From assembly GCA_034190545.1 (NCBI GenBank), contig JAXIOF010000036.1:1-64000 (forward strand): DNA of 64,000 nt, given 5' to 3'. Position 1 is the stretch's first letter; each line of letters starts with the position of its first letter. Under the pieces are notes generated by a model that saw only the letters and a list, made by a program, of their open reading frames with translations, did not search any database and was not told where the DNA came from. Positions 13,006-21,583 of this stretch are shown piece by piece. This DNA comes from Candidatus Afararchaeum irisae (GTDB lineage: Archaea; Halobacteriota; Halobacteria; Halobacteriales; Afararchaeaceae). Both the position numbers and the translations under genes were made by a program.

Positions 13006-13299
13006 TTAGAAACCGTACCGGTCGTGTGCTTCGTCTATTTGGAGTATTTCGAGGACACCCACCTCGCTGTTGTCTTCGTATATATCGTAGAACGCCGTCC
13101 AGGTACGACCAATATGCATCCGGTAGCGGTCATCACCGTCGATAGGAAGACGTTCTTTATCACCCAGTCCAGCCCCCGGATAAGGGTCATCGGCGAGATA
13201 TCCGAGGTTCTCACGTATTATCCGTTCAGTTTTCTCGTCGACAGCTTCGAGAACCTCCTCAACGTCCGGGTGGAGGAGTACTGTATAGTCGTCAGACAT
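13006..13299 (-). CDS. RelE/ParE-type toxin
   Basis: A 97-residue protein of the RelE superfamily, likely an mRNA-cleaving toxin. Typical segments are YTVLLHPDVEEVLEAVD at the start, a basic and aromatic core DDRYRMHIGRTWTAFYDIYED, and the final strand VGVLEILQIDEAHDRYGF. The start at 13299 lies inside the last codons of the antitoxin gene, an eight-base overlap that is usual for such pairs. The open frame extends to 13383, but those residues have no homology. Whether it is active cannot be judged. Confidence 0.88.
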   Translation of the reverse strand: MSDDYTVLLHPDVEEVLEAVDEKTERIIRENLGYLADDPYPGAGLGDKERLPIDGDDRYRMHIGRTWTAFYDIYEDNSEVGVLEILQIDEAHDRYGF

Positions 13300-13483
13300 C
13301 GTCAAGCCCAACAAACTCCTCACGGGACGCGTCCATCTCCTCGAAACGCTCGGCAAGCTCCTTCCGTCGGCGCTCTCTGGCAAGCGACTTCAGAAGATCA
13401 TCGTATGTCTCCCCCGGCTCCTTGAGTTCGTGAAGCTCCTTGCGTGTTTCCTCAGTCACCGGAATCCGCTTATCAGCCGACAT
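13292..13483 (-). CDS. Antitoxin of a RelE-type pair
   Basis: A 63-residue acidic protein with MSADKRIPVTEETRKELHEL at the start, then a segment GETYDDLLKSL and a charged helix ARERRRKELAERFEEM. The N-terminal strand plus two helices fit a ribbon-helix-helix-like DNA-binding domain found in small haloarchaeal antitoxins, and the C-terminal part would bind the toxin. Its stop overlaps the toxin start. Autoregulation of the pair is likely from the family, but no operator is obvious upstream. Confidence 0.85.
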   Translation of the reverse strand: MSADKRIPVTEETRKELHELKEPGETYDDLLKSLARERRRKELAERFEEMDASREEFVGLDDV

Positions 13484-13625
13484 CTCTGTCAGTACGTACA
13501 GGACTAACATGCTTAACAGTTGCGTTGAGAACCAGACATAGACTGATTACTTCCGACATGGAGAATAGTACTACATCCATCCTATTTCAAGGATCGAGTC
13601 CGTCCGTTTCTGGTTCTAAAGACGA

Positions 13626-13656
13626 CACAGATCCCTTCCATGGAGAAGGGTCTGTG
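13626..13656. other. 12-bp hairpin upstream of moaA
   Basis: 13626-13631 pairs with 13651-13656 and 13633-13638 pairs with 13645-13650, with one bulged T at 13632 and a six-base loop. It sits in the 252-base space between the antitoxin start and moaA, ahead of the TATA-like box (AGTCTTAAGCC, about 13701-13711) that would drive moaA. A smaller hairpin TTACC-ACTC-GGTAA follows near 13680. The rest of the space holds no reading frame I would support. It may be a terminator or regulator site. Confidence 0.35.
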
Positions 13657-13735
13657 AGTAAGATTACCCGACATCGTTATTACCACTCGGTAACATCCGA
13701 CAGTCTTAAGCCATCCTGGAGACATCTAAGACTGT

Positions 13736-14761
13736 ATGTCAAGTCTTCTCACAGACGACTTCGGTCGTGAGGTCACCGACATACGTATATCACTCACCGA
13801 CCGATGTAACTTCGACTGTTTCTACTGCCACAACGAGGGGTTGGGGGACACGAGGGGTCCTAGGGAGCCACAGGAAAACGAGATGTCGACCGCCGAGGTT
13901 CTACGTATAGCACGGATCGCACACGAGTTCGGGATACGTAACTTCAAGATAACTGGTGGGGAGCCGATGCTCAGAGATGACTTGGAGGAGATTGTCGGCG
14001 GTATAGCCGACCTTGAAGGAACCGAGGTCAGTATGACGACCAACGGGACTTACCTCGCGGGTCGCGCCGAGGCACTCGCCGAGAGGGGTCTCGAACGCAT
14101 AAACGTCTCTATGGACACCAACGACCCCGAGGAGTTCAGGGACGTCACCAAGGGAGGAATAGAGAGGGTCTACGACGGAATAGACGCCGCTCTCGACGCC
14201 GGACTCGCACCCGTGAAGCTCAACATGGTGATGGCGAAGCCGATGCGTCCGTACCTCGACGACATGATAGAGTACGTCACCGACAACGACGGTCTGCGTC
14301 TCCAGATAATCGAGTACATGCCCGAGATAGCCGGGATGCCCGAGTTCCACGTCGAGATAGACGAGGTCAAGTCTCTCCTCTCACGGAGAGCCGACGGAGT
14401 CACGACGAGAGAGATACACAACAGGTCGCGTTACGAGATAGACGGAACAGTCGTCGAGGTCGTCGATCCCGTCGAGAACCCCGAGTTCTGTGCCAACTGC
14501 CACCGTATACGTGTCACACATTCGGGCGGTCTCAAGGGCTGTCTCAACAGGAACGACGATGTTGTCTCGACCCTCGGAGCTACCGACGACGAGCTCAGAG
14601 ATAAGTTCAGAAAGGTCGTCGCTGACCGTGTTCCCTACTACGGAGAGTACATGGTAAAGGACGACGACGGAAACTGGGTCAGGAACCCCGAGTACGAGGA
14701 CGGTGACGCCGACGACGGGTCTGACACCGACGACATACTTAAGCTTCCGGTCATAAACTAA
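13736..14761 (+). CDS. moaA: GTP 3',8-cyclase MoaA
   Basis: Radical SAM enzyme for the first step of molybdopterin synthesis, making 3',8-cyclo-GTP. The 341-residue protein has the radical SAM motif CNFDCFYC (residues about 24-31) preceded by RISLTDR, the SAM-binding GGEP, and the second iron-sulfur cluster site as CANC plus the Cys of LKGCLNR near residue 265. The C-terminal 25 residues are an Asp-rich tail. It is followed by thpR after four bases. A leaderless start is supported by the upstream TATA-like box. Confidence 0.96.
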   Translation: MSSLLTDDFGREVTDIRISLTDRCNFDCFYCHNEGLGDTRGPREPQENEMSTAEVLRIARIAHEFGIRNFKITGGEPMLRDDLEEIVGGIADLEGTEVSMTTNGTYLAGRAEALAERGLERINVSMDTNDPEEFRDVTKGGIERVYDGIDAALDAGLAPVKLNMVMAKPMRPYLDDMIEYVTDNDGLRLQIIEYMPEIAGMPEFHVEIDEVKSLLSRRADGVTTREIHNRSRYEIDGTVVEVVDPVENPEFCANCHRIRVTHSGGLKGCLNRNDDVVSTLGATDDELRDKFRKVVADRVPYYGEYMVKDDDGNWVRNPEYEDGDADDGSDTDDILKLPVIN

Positions 14762-14765
14762 CTCT

Positions 14766-15320
14766 ATGCGACTCTTCGTATCGGTCGACCTACCCGAGAA
14801 GCTTGAAGATGCCTTCAGAGATCTTCAGTCTGACCTCAGAGAGACTGGTGCCGATCTCAGCCTAGTCGACCCCGAACAGGCACATATAACGATGAAGTTC
14901 CTCGGAGACACCGACCCAGACAGGCTCGACGAAATCGAACGGATTCTCGACGACGCGACCGAGGGATTCTCGTCCTTCGAGGCGACTGTCGAGGGCACCG
15001 GAGTCTTCCCGAGCCGTGACTTCATAAAGGTAGTCTGGGCTGGCGTGTCCAAGGGCTCCGAGAGTCTCTCAGAGATACACGACGGTCTCGAAACGAGGTT
15101 CGTAGAGTCGGGCTTCGAGCCCGAGAGCCACGACTTCACGCCACACATAACTCTAGCGAGGGTACAGACGGGGAAGGCGAAGAGTCAGATAAACAGCTTT
15201 CTCGACCGTACACGCCGCAGAAGCCTCGGAAGCTTCGAGGTCAGATCGGTACGTCTCAAGAAGAGCGATCTCGGTCCGAGAGGACCCGTCTACGAGACAG
15301 TCTACGAGTCGAACCTGTAG
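14766..15320 (+). CDS. thpR: RNA 2',3'-cyclic phosphodiesterase
   Basis: Member of the 2H phosphoesterase superfamily that opens 2',3'-cyclic phosphates on RNA and can act in 2'-5' RNA ligation. The 184-residue length is normal. The two HxTx motifs are visible as AHITMKFLG (about residue 39) and PHITLARV (about residue 127). It begins MRLFVSVDLPEKL and ends with a strand rich in Lys and Ser. It probably shares a transcript with moaA (four-base gap), although the two functions are unrelated. Confidence 0.93.
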   Translation: MRLFVSVDLPEKLEDAFRDLQSDLRETGADLSLVDPEQAHITMKFLGDTDPDRLDEIERILDDATEGFSSFEATVEGTGVFPSRDFIKVVWAGVSKGSESLSEIHDGLETRFVESGFEPESHDFTPHITLARVQTGKAKSQINSFLDRTRRRSLGSFEVRSVRLKKSDLGPRGPVYETVYESNL

Positions 15321-15382
15321 CTCTTCCAAGGTTCTGAGAACGAGTAGGAGGCTTTATATGACCATAGGAACAGTTGTAATAC

Positions 15383-15934
15383 ATGAGCAGTGAAACCAAA
15401 GCCCGGCAGGGGATATTACCCGGCTGGATCAGAGCGAGAGTCCCTTTCCGTTACTTCATGGGTGTCACACTCGTCGGAACGTATATACTCATGGTCTTAG
15501 GCTCCTACGTCAAAGCTATAGGAGCCGGACTCTCGTGTCCTGACTGGCCCACGTGTTACGGGACTTGGGTGCCTTTCCTCGACCCCAGCATAATAAGCAA
15601 CTCGCCCTACACGGCTCTACAGATATTCACCGAGTGGGCACACAGAGGGCTCGCTATGGTAATGGGGTTCATGATAATCGGCGCAGCCATCGCAGCGTGG
15701 AGGCTGGGACGTGAGCGCGCAGTCGTCTGGTCTTCGGCAGTCGCGGTTCTCCTTCTGCCGTTCCAGATAATACTTGGGGGACTCACAGTCACCGAGAATC
15801 TCAAGCCGATAATAGTCACGGCGCATCTCGGTACAGCTACTATAATACTCGTAAGTCTGACTGTGGCTACTGCACTGGTGTGGAAAAATGAGACTCAAAA
15901 ATCTACTGAGACACAAAGACGGACACAGACTTGA
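15383..15934 (+). CDS. ctaA: Compact four-helix heme A synthase (CtaA/COX15) half
   Basis: Converts heme O to heme A for cytochrome oxidase. The 183-residue protein has only four membrane segments and one copy of the family signature: GAGLSCPDWPTCYG with its Cys pair, a heme-ligand His in TEWAHRGLAM and another in VTAHLGTAT. Usual bacterial CtaA has eight segments in two such halves, and compact four-helix archaeal forms are known. The second half-like domain is encoded by the next gene, fused to ctaB. The last codons overlap the next gene by 47 bases. TATA-like CTTTATATG at about 15350 fits a leaderless start. Confidence 0.85.
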   Translation: MSSETKARQGILPGWIRARVPFRYFMGVTLVGTYILMVLGSYVKAIGAGLSCPDWPTCYGTWVPFLDPSIISNSPYTALQIFTEWAHRGLAMVMGFMIIGAAIAAWRLGRERAVVWSSAVAVLLLPFQIILGGLTVTENLKPIIVTAHLGTATIILVSLTVATALVWKNETQKSTETQRRTQT

Positions 15935-17342
15935 AAGCATAGACACAGCCGGGGAGAAGGGGCTGACGGATCTTCTAGCTCTCACGACAGTAGCGACTTA
16001 TGTAGTCATAATACTCGGTGCGACGCTCGCAATCACCGACATCGCTTCTGTGTGTCAGACCTGGCCCACGTGTAACGGAAGGCTCGTGGTCTTTCCGTGG
16101 GAGGGAAGCCTCTTCGTGGTCTGGGGGTACAGGCTGACAGTCCTCGTGACGGGTATCCTCGTGGGAGCCACAGCAGTAACTTCCTGGCTCGTCGACGCGA
16201 GACCTCGTGTCAGAGTCGCCCTTCTGTTCGCTCTGGTCGCGTATCCCGTTCAGTCTTCGATAGGTGGAGTCCTCGCGACCTCGGATATACCCAGGCTTCC
16301 CGCTATACATCTCGGGATCGCGATGTCGATATTCACCGCACTCCTTCTGAGTCTGACGTGGAGGCTCGACTCGAACGTAGATCCCGACGAGATAGACAGC
16401 GACACCGAGGATCTGTCGGAGGAGACAGCAGAAGAGGGCTGGGGTCATCCTTCGAGCCTCACGGAGAGGATAACGATGACTCTGAGAGCGTACTACAAGC
16501 TAACAAAGCCGCGCCTGATGTGGCTCCTGTGTCTCGTCGCGCTCGCGGGTATCGGCTTAGCTGTAGGAGGATCGGGCGAGTCGGTCAGCACCGTCACTGT
16601 CGCCGCGACCCTCGTCGGCGGAGTCCTGTCGATAGGATCGAGTGGTACCTTCAACCAAGTCCTCGAACGTGAGGTCGACCAGAAGATGGACAGAACATCG
16701 GGAAGACCCTTAGTTGACGGCGTAGTCCCCGTACGTAACGCCGTCGCCTTCGGTCTCGTCTTAGGAGTCGCGTCGCTCGGCGTCTTCGTCGTCTACGTCA
16801 ACGTCCTCGCCGCGGTTCTCGACTTCATAGCCATACTCTTCTACACATTTGTCTACACGGTGGTTCTCAAGCCCAACACGACACAGAACATAGTCATAGG
16901 CGGCGCGGTCGGAGCACTTCCCGCACTCATAGGCTGGTCGGCGGTCACCAACACCATAGGGGTTCCCGCAGTCGTACTCGGCGCGGTCATATTCCTATGG
17001 ACACCCGCCCACTTCTACAACCTCGCGCTCGCGTACAAGAAGGACTACGAGAGAGGCGACTTCCCGATGCTTCCCGTCGTCAGAGGCGAGAGAGTTACAC
17101 TCAGACACATACTCCTCTACCTCGGCGCGACTCTCCTCTCAGCGGGAGTTCTGGGTGCTGTAGCTCCCGTCGGATGGCTCTACGGAGCTACGACAGTCGT
17201 ACTCGGCTCCGTCTTCATCTGGACAGTACTCCGTCTCTACAGGGAACAGACGAAGAAAGCCGCCTTCCGGTCTTTCCACGCCTCTAACATCTACCTCGGA
17301 ACACTTCTGATATCCATAGTCGTCGAGACACTCGTGATATAA
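15888..17342 (+). CDS. ctaB: Protoheme IX farnesyltransferase (heme O synthase) with N-terminal CtaA-like domain
   Basis: UbiA-family membrane enzyme that adds a farnesyl group to heme B. The 484-residue protein has two parts. Residues about 25-165 resemble a CtaA half with VCQTWPTCNG and AIHLGIAMS, but the first His is replaced by Tyr (WGYRLTVLVTG). After an acidic linker, residues about 200-484 are CtaB, with LTKPRLMW, the first Asp-rich motif region EREVDQKMDRTSGRPLV and the second motif region YKKDYERGDFPMLPVV. Extended haloarchaeal CtaB proteins of similar length are known. The gene sits between ctaA and a conserved membrane protein gene. Confidence 0.9.
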   Translation: MRLKNLLRHKDGHRLESIDTAGEKGLTDLLALTTVATYVVIILGATLAITDIASVCQTWPTCNGRLVVFPWEGSLFVVWGYRLTVLVTGILVGATAVTSWLVDARPRVRVALLFALVAYPVQSSIGGVLATSDIPRLPAIHLGIAMSIFTALLLSLTWRLDSNVDPDEIDSDTEDLSEETAEEGWGHPSSLTERITMTLRAYYKLTKPRLMWLLCLVALAGIGLAVGGSGESVSTVTVAATLVGGVLSIGSSGTFNQVLEREVDQKMDRTSGRPLVDGVVPVRNAVAFGLVLGVASLGVFVVYVNVLAAVLDFIAILFYTFVYTVVLKPNTTQNIVIGGAVGALPALIGWSAVTNTIGVPAVVLGAVIFLWTPAHFYNLALAYKKDYERGDFPMLPVVRGERVTLRHILLYLGATLLSAGVLGAVAPVGWLYGATTVVLGSVFIWTVLRLYREQTKKAAFRSFHASNIYLGTLLISIVVETLVI

Positions 17343-17344
17343 AA

Positions 17345-18019
17345 ATGACATCCACAGACTCGAACAACGGCGTTGAGTGGCTCGATCTTTCGAGGATCAG
17401 ACCACGTAAGTCGACTCTCGTCTGGGGAGGGCTTATCACAGCCGCCGAGATACTCGTCTTAGGATTTTACTACAGTCTTCCGGGAACATCTATGACAACA
17501 ATACGTCATAACATCTACCCGTTCGTCTGGATAAACGTCGGACTCTGGGCTGTTGTACGTACGGAGCCCCGGACGTCAGCCGGAGGACGTTACAGATACC
17601 TAGCAGCCGGAGCCTCTTTGGTCTACTTCGTGCTTCTGATGTACTTCGGTGGTCTCTTCGACTTCAACCCAGTCGGCTACGGCTTCAGTATCAAGTGGCT
17701 GTCTCCGGGATGGGGACCCGCTGTCTACTACTCGGGCGAGACCTTCTGGATAAACCTAATACCGTTCAAGACGTTCGGATACGCAGTCCTGTCGTATCTC
17801 GTCTACTCGACGGTTCTCGACACCTCGAAGTCGGTCGTCTCGGGGGTCTTCGGTCTCTTCTCGTGTGTAAGCTGTACCTGGCCCATATTCACTGCAGCAC
17901 TCACGTCGGCTCTCGGAACCGGATCGGCTCTCACGACTACGATCTACTCGTGGTCGTACGGTCTGTCGACTCTCGTCTTTCTCACAGCCGTAGCCCTCCT
18001 CTACTGGAAACCCTACTAG
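17345..18019 (+). CDS. Haloarchaeal membrane protein (DUF7546-like), heme/oxidase locus
   Basis: A 224-residue protein with six predicted membrane segments (about residues 27-45, 58-74, 85-102, 124-150, 155-180, 190-218). A conserved-looking CVSCTWP motif lies near residue 176, inside or next to a membrane segment, and could bind a metal or heme. Its start is two bases after the ctaB stop, so it belongs to the same message. A role in oxidase or heme assembly is inferred from position only. The family name is given from memory of haloarchaeal gene order. Confidence 0.65.
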   Translation: MTSTDSNNGVEWLDLSRIRPRKSTLVWGGLITAAEILVLGFYYSLPGTSMTTIRHNIYPFVWINVGLWAVVRTEPRTSAGGRYRYLAAGASLVYFVLLMYFGGLFDFNPVGYGFSIKWLSPGWGPAVYYSGETFWINLIPFKTFGYAVLSYLVYSTVLDTSKSVVSGVFGLFSCVSCTWPIFTAALTSALGTGSALTTTIYSWSYGLSTLVFLTAVALLYWKPY

Positions 18020-18130
18020 ACAAGACAAGACTTACGTTAGTAGAAGTAAACAGTCAGACATGGAACAGACCGCCGAAACACAGACACAGACACAGACAGA
18101 GAGGGAGACTGAGACGGAGGTATACGCCGA

Positions 18131-19087
18131 ATGTCGAAGCCGATGTCGATAGAGGTCACAGACCTCCGGAAGTCTTACGGGGACAGGCTTGCTCTCGACG
18201 GAGTCTCATTCTCAGTCACAGAGGGCGAGGTCTTCACCCTTATAGGACCTAACGGAGCCGGAAAGACCACACTCGTGAGATGTCTCACCGGAAGCCTGAG
18301 ACCCTCGGGAGGCGAAGCCACTGTACTCGGAGAGCCGCCTTCCGACACCGACAAGACACGCATAGGTCTTCTGCCTCAGGACTTCAACCCGTCGGGTCTT
18401 CTGACGCCGCGTGAGATAGTCGAGTACTACGCGGGTCTTTATCCCGAGTCGGAGACTGCCGACGCCGAGGAGGTTCTCGAAAAGGTGGGTATACACGCTT
18501 CGGCGGATTCGAGGTACTCGAATCTCTCGGGAGGACAGAAGAGACGGACATGTGTGGCTTCGTCGCTCGTAAACGACCCCGATCTACTCTTCCTTGACGA
18601 GCCGACGACGGGAATCGACCCCGACGGACGGCGGTCTATGTGGGAGTTAATAGAAGACCTCGCCGAGTCGGGAACTACGGTCTTCCTCACGACACATTAC
18701 ATGGAAGAAGCCGAGTACCTCGCCGACACTGTGGCTCTCATAGACGACGGAGAGATAGTCGAGATAGACGATCCCGACGCCCTCATACGTGAGTACGGAG
18801 GAGAGAGTAGGCTCGAAGTCAGCCTAGGGACTCAGAGTCGAGACATCTCGGAGCTAGAGTCAGACGGTTTCTCCGTAGAGGTCGACCCTGACACCCAGAC
18901 AGTCAGGTTCGAGGAGATAGACCCGACTACGATAGGCGAGGCTGTCGAGCTACTTGAGTCGTCGGGGATAGAGTACGACGAGCTCGTCTGGAAACAGCCC
19001 GACTTAGAGGATGTCTATCTCAACCTCACGGGTTCGAGGTTCGGAAGTAAGATGGGTGACGGAGAAGAGGGAGGTGTCGAAGCGTGA
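18131..19087 (+). CDS. ABC transporter ATP-binding protein
   Basis: ATPase subunit of a two-component ABC-2 type exporter, 318 residues. Walker A is GPNGAGKTT, the Q-loop is LLPQDF, the signature is NLSGGQKRR, Walker B is LLFLDEP and the H-loop is TTHYMEEAEYLAD. The C-terminal 90 residues are an extra acidic domain, usual in drug- or copper-type exporters. A second in-frame ATG at 18143 is an equally good start. The permease starts inside the stop codon. The pair follows the heme genes, as in several oxidase or copper loci. Confidence 0.92.
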   Translation: MSKPMSIEVTDLRKSYGDRLALDGVSFSVTEGEVFTLIGPNGAGKTTLVRCLTGSLRPSGGEATVLGEPPSDTDKTRIGLLPQDFNPSGLLTPREIVEYYAGLYPESETADAEEVLEKVGIHASADSRYSNLSGGQKRRTCVASSLVNDPDLLFLDEPTTGIDPDGRRSMWELIEDLAESGTTVFLTTHYMEEAEYLADTVALIDDGEIVEIDDPDALIREYGGESRLEVSLGTQSRDISELESDGFSVEVDPDTQTVRFEEIDPTTIGEAVELLESSGIEYDELVWKQPDLEDVYLNLTGSRFGSKMGDGEEGGVEA

Positions 19088-19839
19088 TCTCGGCGCGACG
19101 TATCGCATCCGAGGCTAAGGCTTCTTGGAGAACCTTCATCCGGAAACGTGCCGCTGTCTTCTTTACATTCGTCTTCCCCATAATGCTCGTCGGGTTACTC
19201 GCCGCCGTGGTGAGCACACAGGTCGCCTCTGGGGCAGGGGGTCTCTTCTCAAAGCCCGTGGGGTACTACATACCCGGATACCTCGCTATAGTCGTCCTCT
19301 TCACGCCGATGGAGAGGATGGCGAGCACAGTCGCGATCTACGACGAGGAGAGGCAGTTCGAGAAGCTGTCGAGCACTCCTCTCTCGGCGTTCGAGTGGCT
19401 CTTAGCACACAGTCTCGTAGTAACGGCTCTTGTCTCGGGAGCGAGTCTCCTCATACTCGGCGTCCTCCTCGTCGTCACCTCGGCGGATATAGTAGTTTCG
19501 CCATCACTCATGGTATTCGTTCCTGCGGGAGTCTTCGTCTTTTCGGGGATCGGTGCTGTGATAGGAAGCTTAGCCGACTCACAGGACGGTGCTATCGCCG
19601 CCGGAAACGCACTCTCATTTCCGATGATAGTCCTCTCAGAGACCTTCGTGAGCCCCGACCTCGTTCCCGAACCCATACAGCCTCTGATAGACATACTGCC
19701 GCTCACCTACTTCTCACGCGGTGTGAGAGCCGCGACATACGAGGGAACGTCTTACGCGGTGAGTCTGGGTGTTCTCTTAGCCATCGCCGTCGTCGCCTTC
19801 GGTGCAGGCGTCCACCTACTCCCGTGGAGAGAGGACTGA
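19084..19839 (+). CDS. ABC-2 type transporter permease
   Basis: A 251-residue membrane protein with six predicted segments, starting with GTG at 19084 in a four-base overlap with the ATPase gene. It has the ABC-2 family features: N-terminal helix RIASEAKASWRTFIRKRAAV, the early segment FTFVFPIMLVGLLA, and the late LPLTYFSRGVRAATYEG loop. It forms the membrane channel with the preceding ATPase. The substrate is unknown. Confidence 0.9.
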   Translation: MISARRIASEAKASWRTFIRKRAAVFFTFVFPIMLVGLLAAVVSTQVASGAGGLFSKPVGYYIPGYLAIVVLFTPMERMASTVAIYDEERQFEKLSSTPLSAFEWLLAHSLVVTALVSGASLLILGVLLVVTSADIVVSPSLMVFVPAGVFVFSGIGAVIGSLADSQDGAIAAGNALSFPMIVLSETFVSPDLVPEPIQPLIDILPLTYFSRGVRAATYEGTSYAVSLGVLLAIAVVAFGAGVHLLPWRED

Positions 19840-19886
19840 GACCAAAGGGAATTTTTATGGTTCGGCTTCTGTTATCACAGCCCGTG

Positions 19887-19967
19887 ATGGAAAGATCGGA
19901 TAGCGCAAACGAGGCGGTATCTGTAACCGGAGACGGAGACGGAGACGGAGACGGGGGCAGGTGTTAA
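19887..19967 (+). CDS. Possible 26-residue leader peptide with Gly-Asp repeat
   Basis: ATG at 19887, 27 codons, stop at 19967, four bases before the kinase start. The peptide ends in Gly-Asp repeats from four exact GGAGAC units (19929-19952) followed by GGRC. A TATA-like box (TTTTTATGG, about 19853-19861) lies 26-34 bases upstream of this ATG, so the transcript would begin at or next to it and be leaderless. GGAG directly before the kinase ATG at 19972 could serve reinitiation. It might instead be an untranslated leader. Confidence 0.35.
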   Translation: MERSDSANEAVSVTGDGDGDGDGGRC

Positions 19968-19971
19968 GGAG

Positions 19972-21336
19972 ATGTCCCAGACCTCCCGTATCCGAACCCT
20001 CGTGGTCGACGACAGTTCTTTTTTCGCCAACATGCTCTCAGAGGAGCTTGAGGAGAAGTACGGAATGGAGACCTTCTGTGTCACAAGCGGGAGCGATGCC
20101 CTCGGAATGCTCTCTGAGACCGACATAGACTGTGTCGTGAGTGACTACGACATGCCGGGTATGGACGGACTCGAACTACTTCAACGTCTCCGCGAGAGAG
20201 GTATCGAGATACCGTTTCTCCTGCTTATGGGAAGAGGCGACGAGGAGGTCGCGAGTGAGGCGTTCAGCGGCGGCGCGACCGACTACCTCCTCAAGCTTGA
20301 GATAATGGAGGACAACGAGTACAGACGTCTCGCCAACACGATCGAGAACGCCGTCTCACAGCACCAGACACAGAAGAAGTACGAGCTACTTCTGAGTAAC
20401 ACTCCCGACTACATAGCCCAGATAAGCCGAGACGGTGAGCTTCTCGCCGTGAACCCGGCTATGACGGACGCATTCGGCGAGAAGGAGTCGGATCTCATCG
20501 GAGAGTCGGTATCTGACCTGATGCCCGAAGGAGTCGGAGAGATGAGGCTTGAGATGGGACGTGAGGTCATAGACGAGAAAGAGACGAAGACCTACGAGGA
20601 CAGCTACGAGGGAAGGTACTTCCACAATATATTCGTCCCCGTCGATCTCCACGGTGAGGAAGAGAGCTTCCAGATGATCTCACGTGACATAACACGCAGG
20701 AAGGAGCGTGAGAAGGAGCTAGAGCTTCAGAACGAACGCCTCGACGAGTTTGCGAGTGTGGTCTCACACGACCTCCTCAATCCCCTCAACGTCGCACAGG
20801 GACGTCTCGAGTTAGCGCGCGAGACGGGAGACGACGACGAGTTCGACGAGGTCGAGGAGGCTCTCGAGAGGGTCGAGAACATAGTCAGCGACGTCCTCGA
20901 CCTCGCACGTCAGGGTCAGACTGTCGGAGAGACCGACGAAGTAAGTCTCAAGGAGACTGTGAGGCAGGCATGGAGAAACGTACATACGAAGGACGCCTCA
21001 GTCGAGATAGACGACAGACTCGGAACCGTTTCAGCCGACGAGAGCCGTCTGCGTGAGGCACTCGAAAACCTCTTCAGGAACTCGGTCGAACACGGCGGCG
21101 ACGACGTCAGCATACACGTCGGAAGCATAGAGAACGGATTCTACGTCGAGGACGACGGTGAGGGAATATCGGACGAAGAGAGGGAGAACGTCTTCGACCA
21201 CGGCTACACGACTACCGACGAGGGCACCGGGTTCGGTCTGTCGATAGTCGAAAGTATCGTCGAGGCACACGGATGGGAGATCGAACTCGAAAGCTCGGAC
21301 CTCGGCGGTCCGCGGTTCGTCGTGAACACGAGGTAG
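19972..21336 (+). CDS. Receiver-PAS-histidine kinase
   Basis: A 454-residue soluble hybrid sensor. The receiver domain (about residues 8-130) has LVVDDSS and the phosphoacceptor Asp in VVSDYDMPGMDG. A PAS domain follows (about 135-250; LLSNTPDYIAQISRDGELLA to MISRDITRRKE). The kinase has the His box FASVVSHDLLNPLNV, the N box ENLFRNSVEHGG, and ATP-binding motifs EDDGEGI and GTGFGLSIVESI. Unlike its relative at 1430-3539 it is intact. No partner regulator is adjacent. Confidence 0.92.
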   Translation: MSQTSRIRTLVVDDSSFFANMLSEELEEKYGMETFCVTSGSDALGMLSETDIDCVVSDYDMPGMDGLELLQRLRERGIEIPFLLLMGRGDEEVASEAFSGGATDYLLKLEIMEDNEYRRLANTIENAVSQHQTQKKYELLLSNTPDYIAQISRDGELLAVNPAMTDAFGEKESDLIGESVSDLMPEGVGEMRLEMGREVIDEKETKTYEDSYEGRYFHNIFVPVDLHGEEESFQMISRDITRRKEREKELELQNERLDEFASVVSHDLLNPLNVAQGRLELARETGDDDEFDEVEEALERVENIVSDVLDLARQGQTVGETDEVSLKETVRQAWRNVHTKDASVEIDDRLGTVSADESRLREALENLFRNSVEHGGDDVSIHVGSIENGFYVEDDGEGISDEERENVFDHGYTTTDEGTGFGLSIVESIVEAHGWEIELESSDLGGPRFVVNTR

Positions 21337-21414
21337 AGAGAGACCACCACTTAGACGTTGTGTCAGTCCTTCCGCATTTCAACTCTGTACGCTTGTCGGG
21401 CTCCGGAAGCCAAG

Positions 21415-21540
21415 GGATTAAATATATTTTAGGTCATATGTCTTCCCTTGTTGTCCTTGAGACAAAATATTCGGTATAGAACTTGGTTTTGTGGATATTG
21501 CAAAATTTTCACTCGTCTCCGTATTTAAAATACCTCTATT
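21415..21540 (+). promoter_or_regulatory. AT-rich promoter region of the rhodanese-MBL gene
   Basis: The 247-base space after the kinase holds no gene I support. Its AT content is much higher than around it. The palindromic GTATTTAAAATAC at 21521-21533 is a strong TATA candidate and lies about 50 bases before the ATG at 21584, giving a leader of about 25 bases. A second TATA-like stretch (TTAAATATATTTTAGG) lies near 21418-21433. Confidence 0.45.
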
Positions 21541-21583
21541 AGGAGGCATTTCTTATTCTTCGTATCACCGTGTTGTAGTAGAC

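Noticed and set aside
18061-18152. 30-codon open frame (Gln-Thr repeats) before the ABC ATPase
   Set aside because: It overlaps the ATPase start in another frame, lacks its own ribosome or promoter signal at the right distance, and is mostly a CACAGA repeat.
21439-21480. 13-codon open frame in the AT-rich gap
   Set aside because: Too short, with no supporting signal beyond a loose TATA-like stretch.
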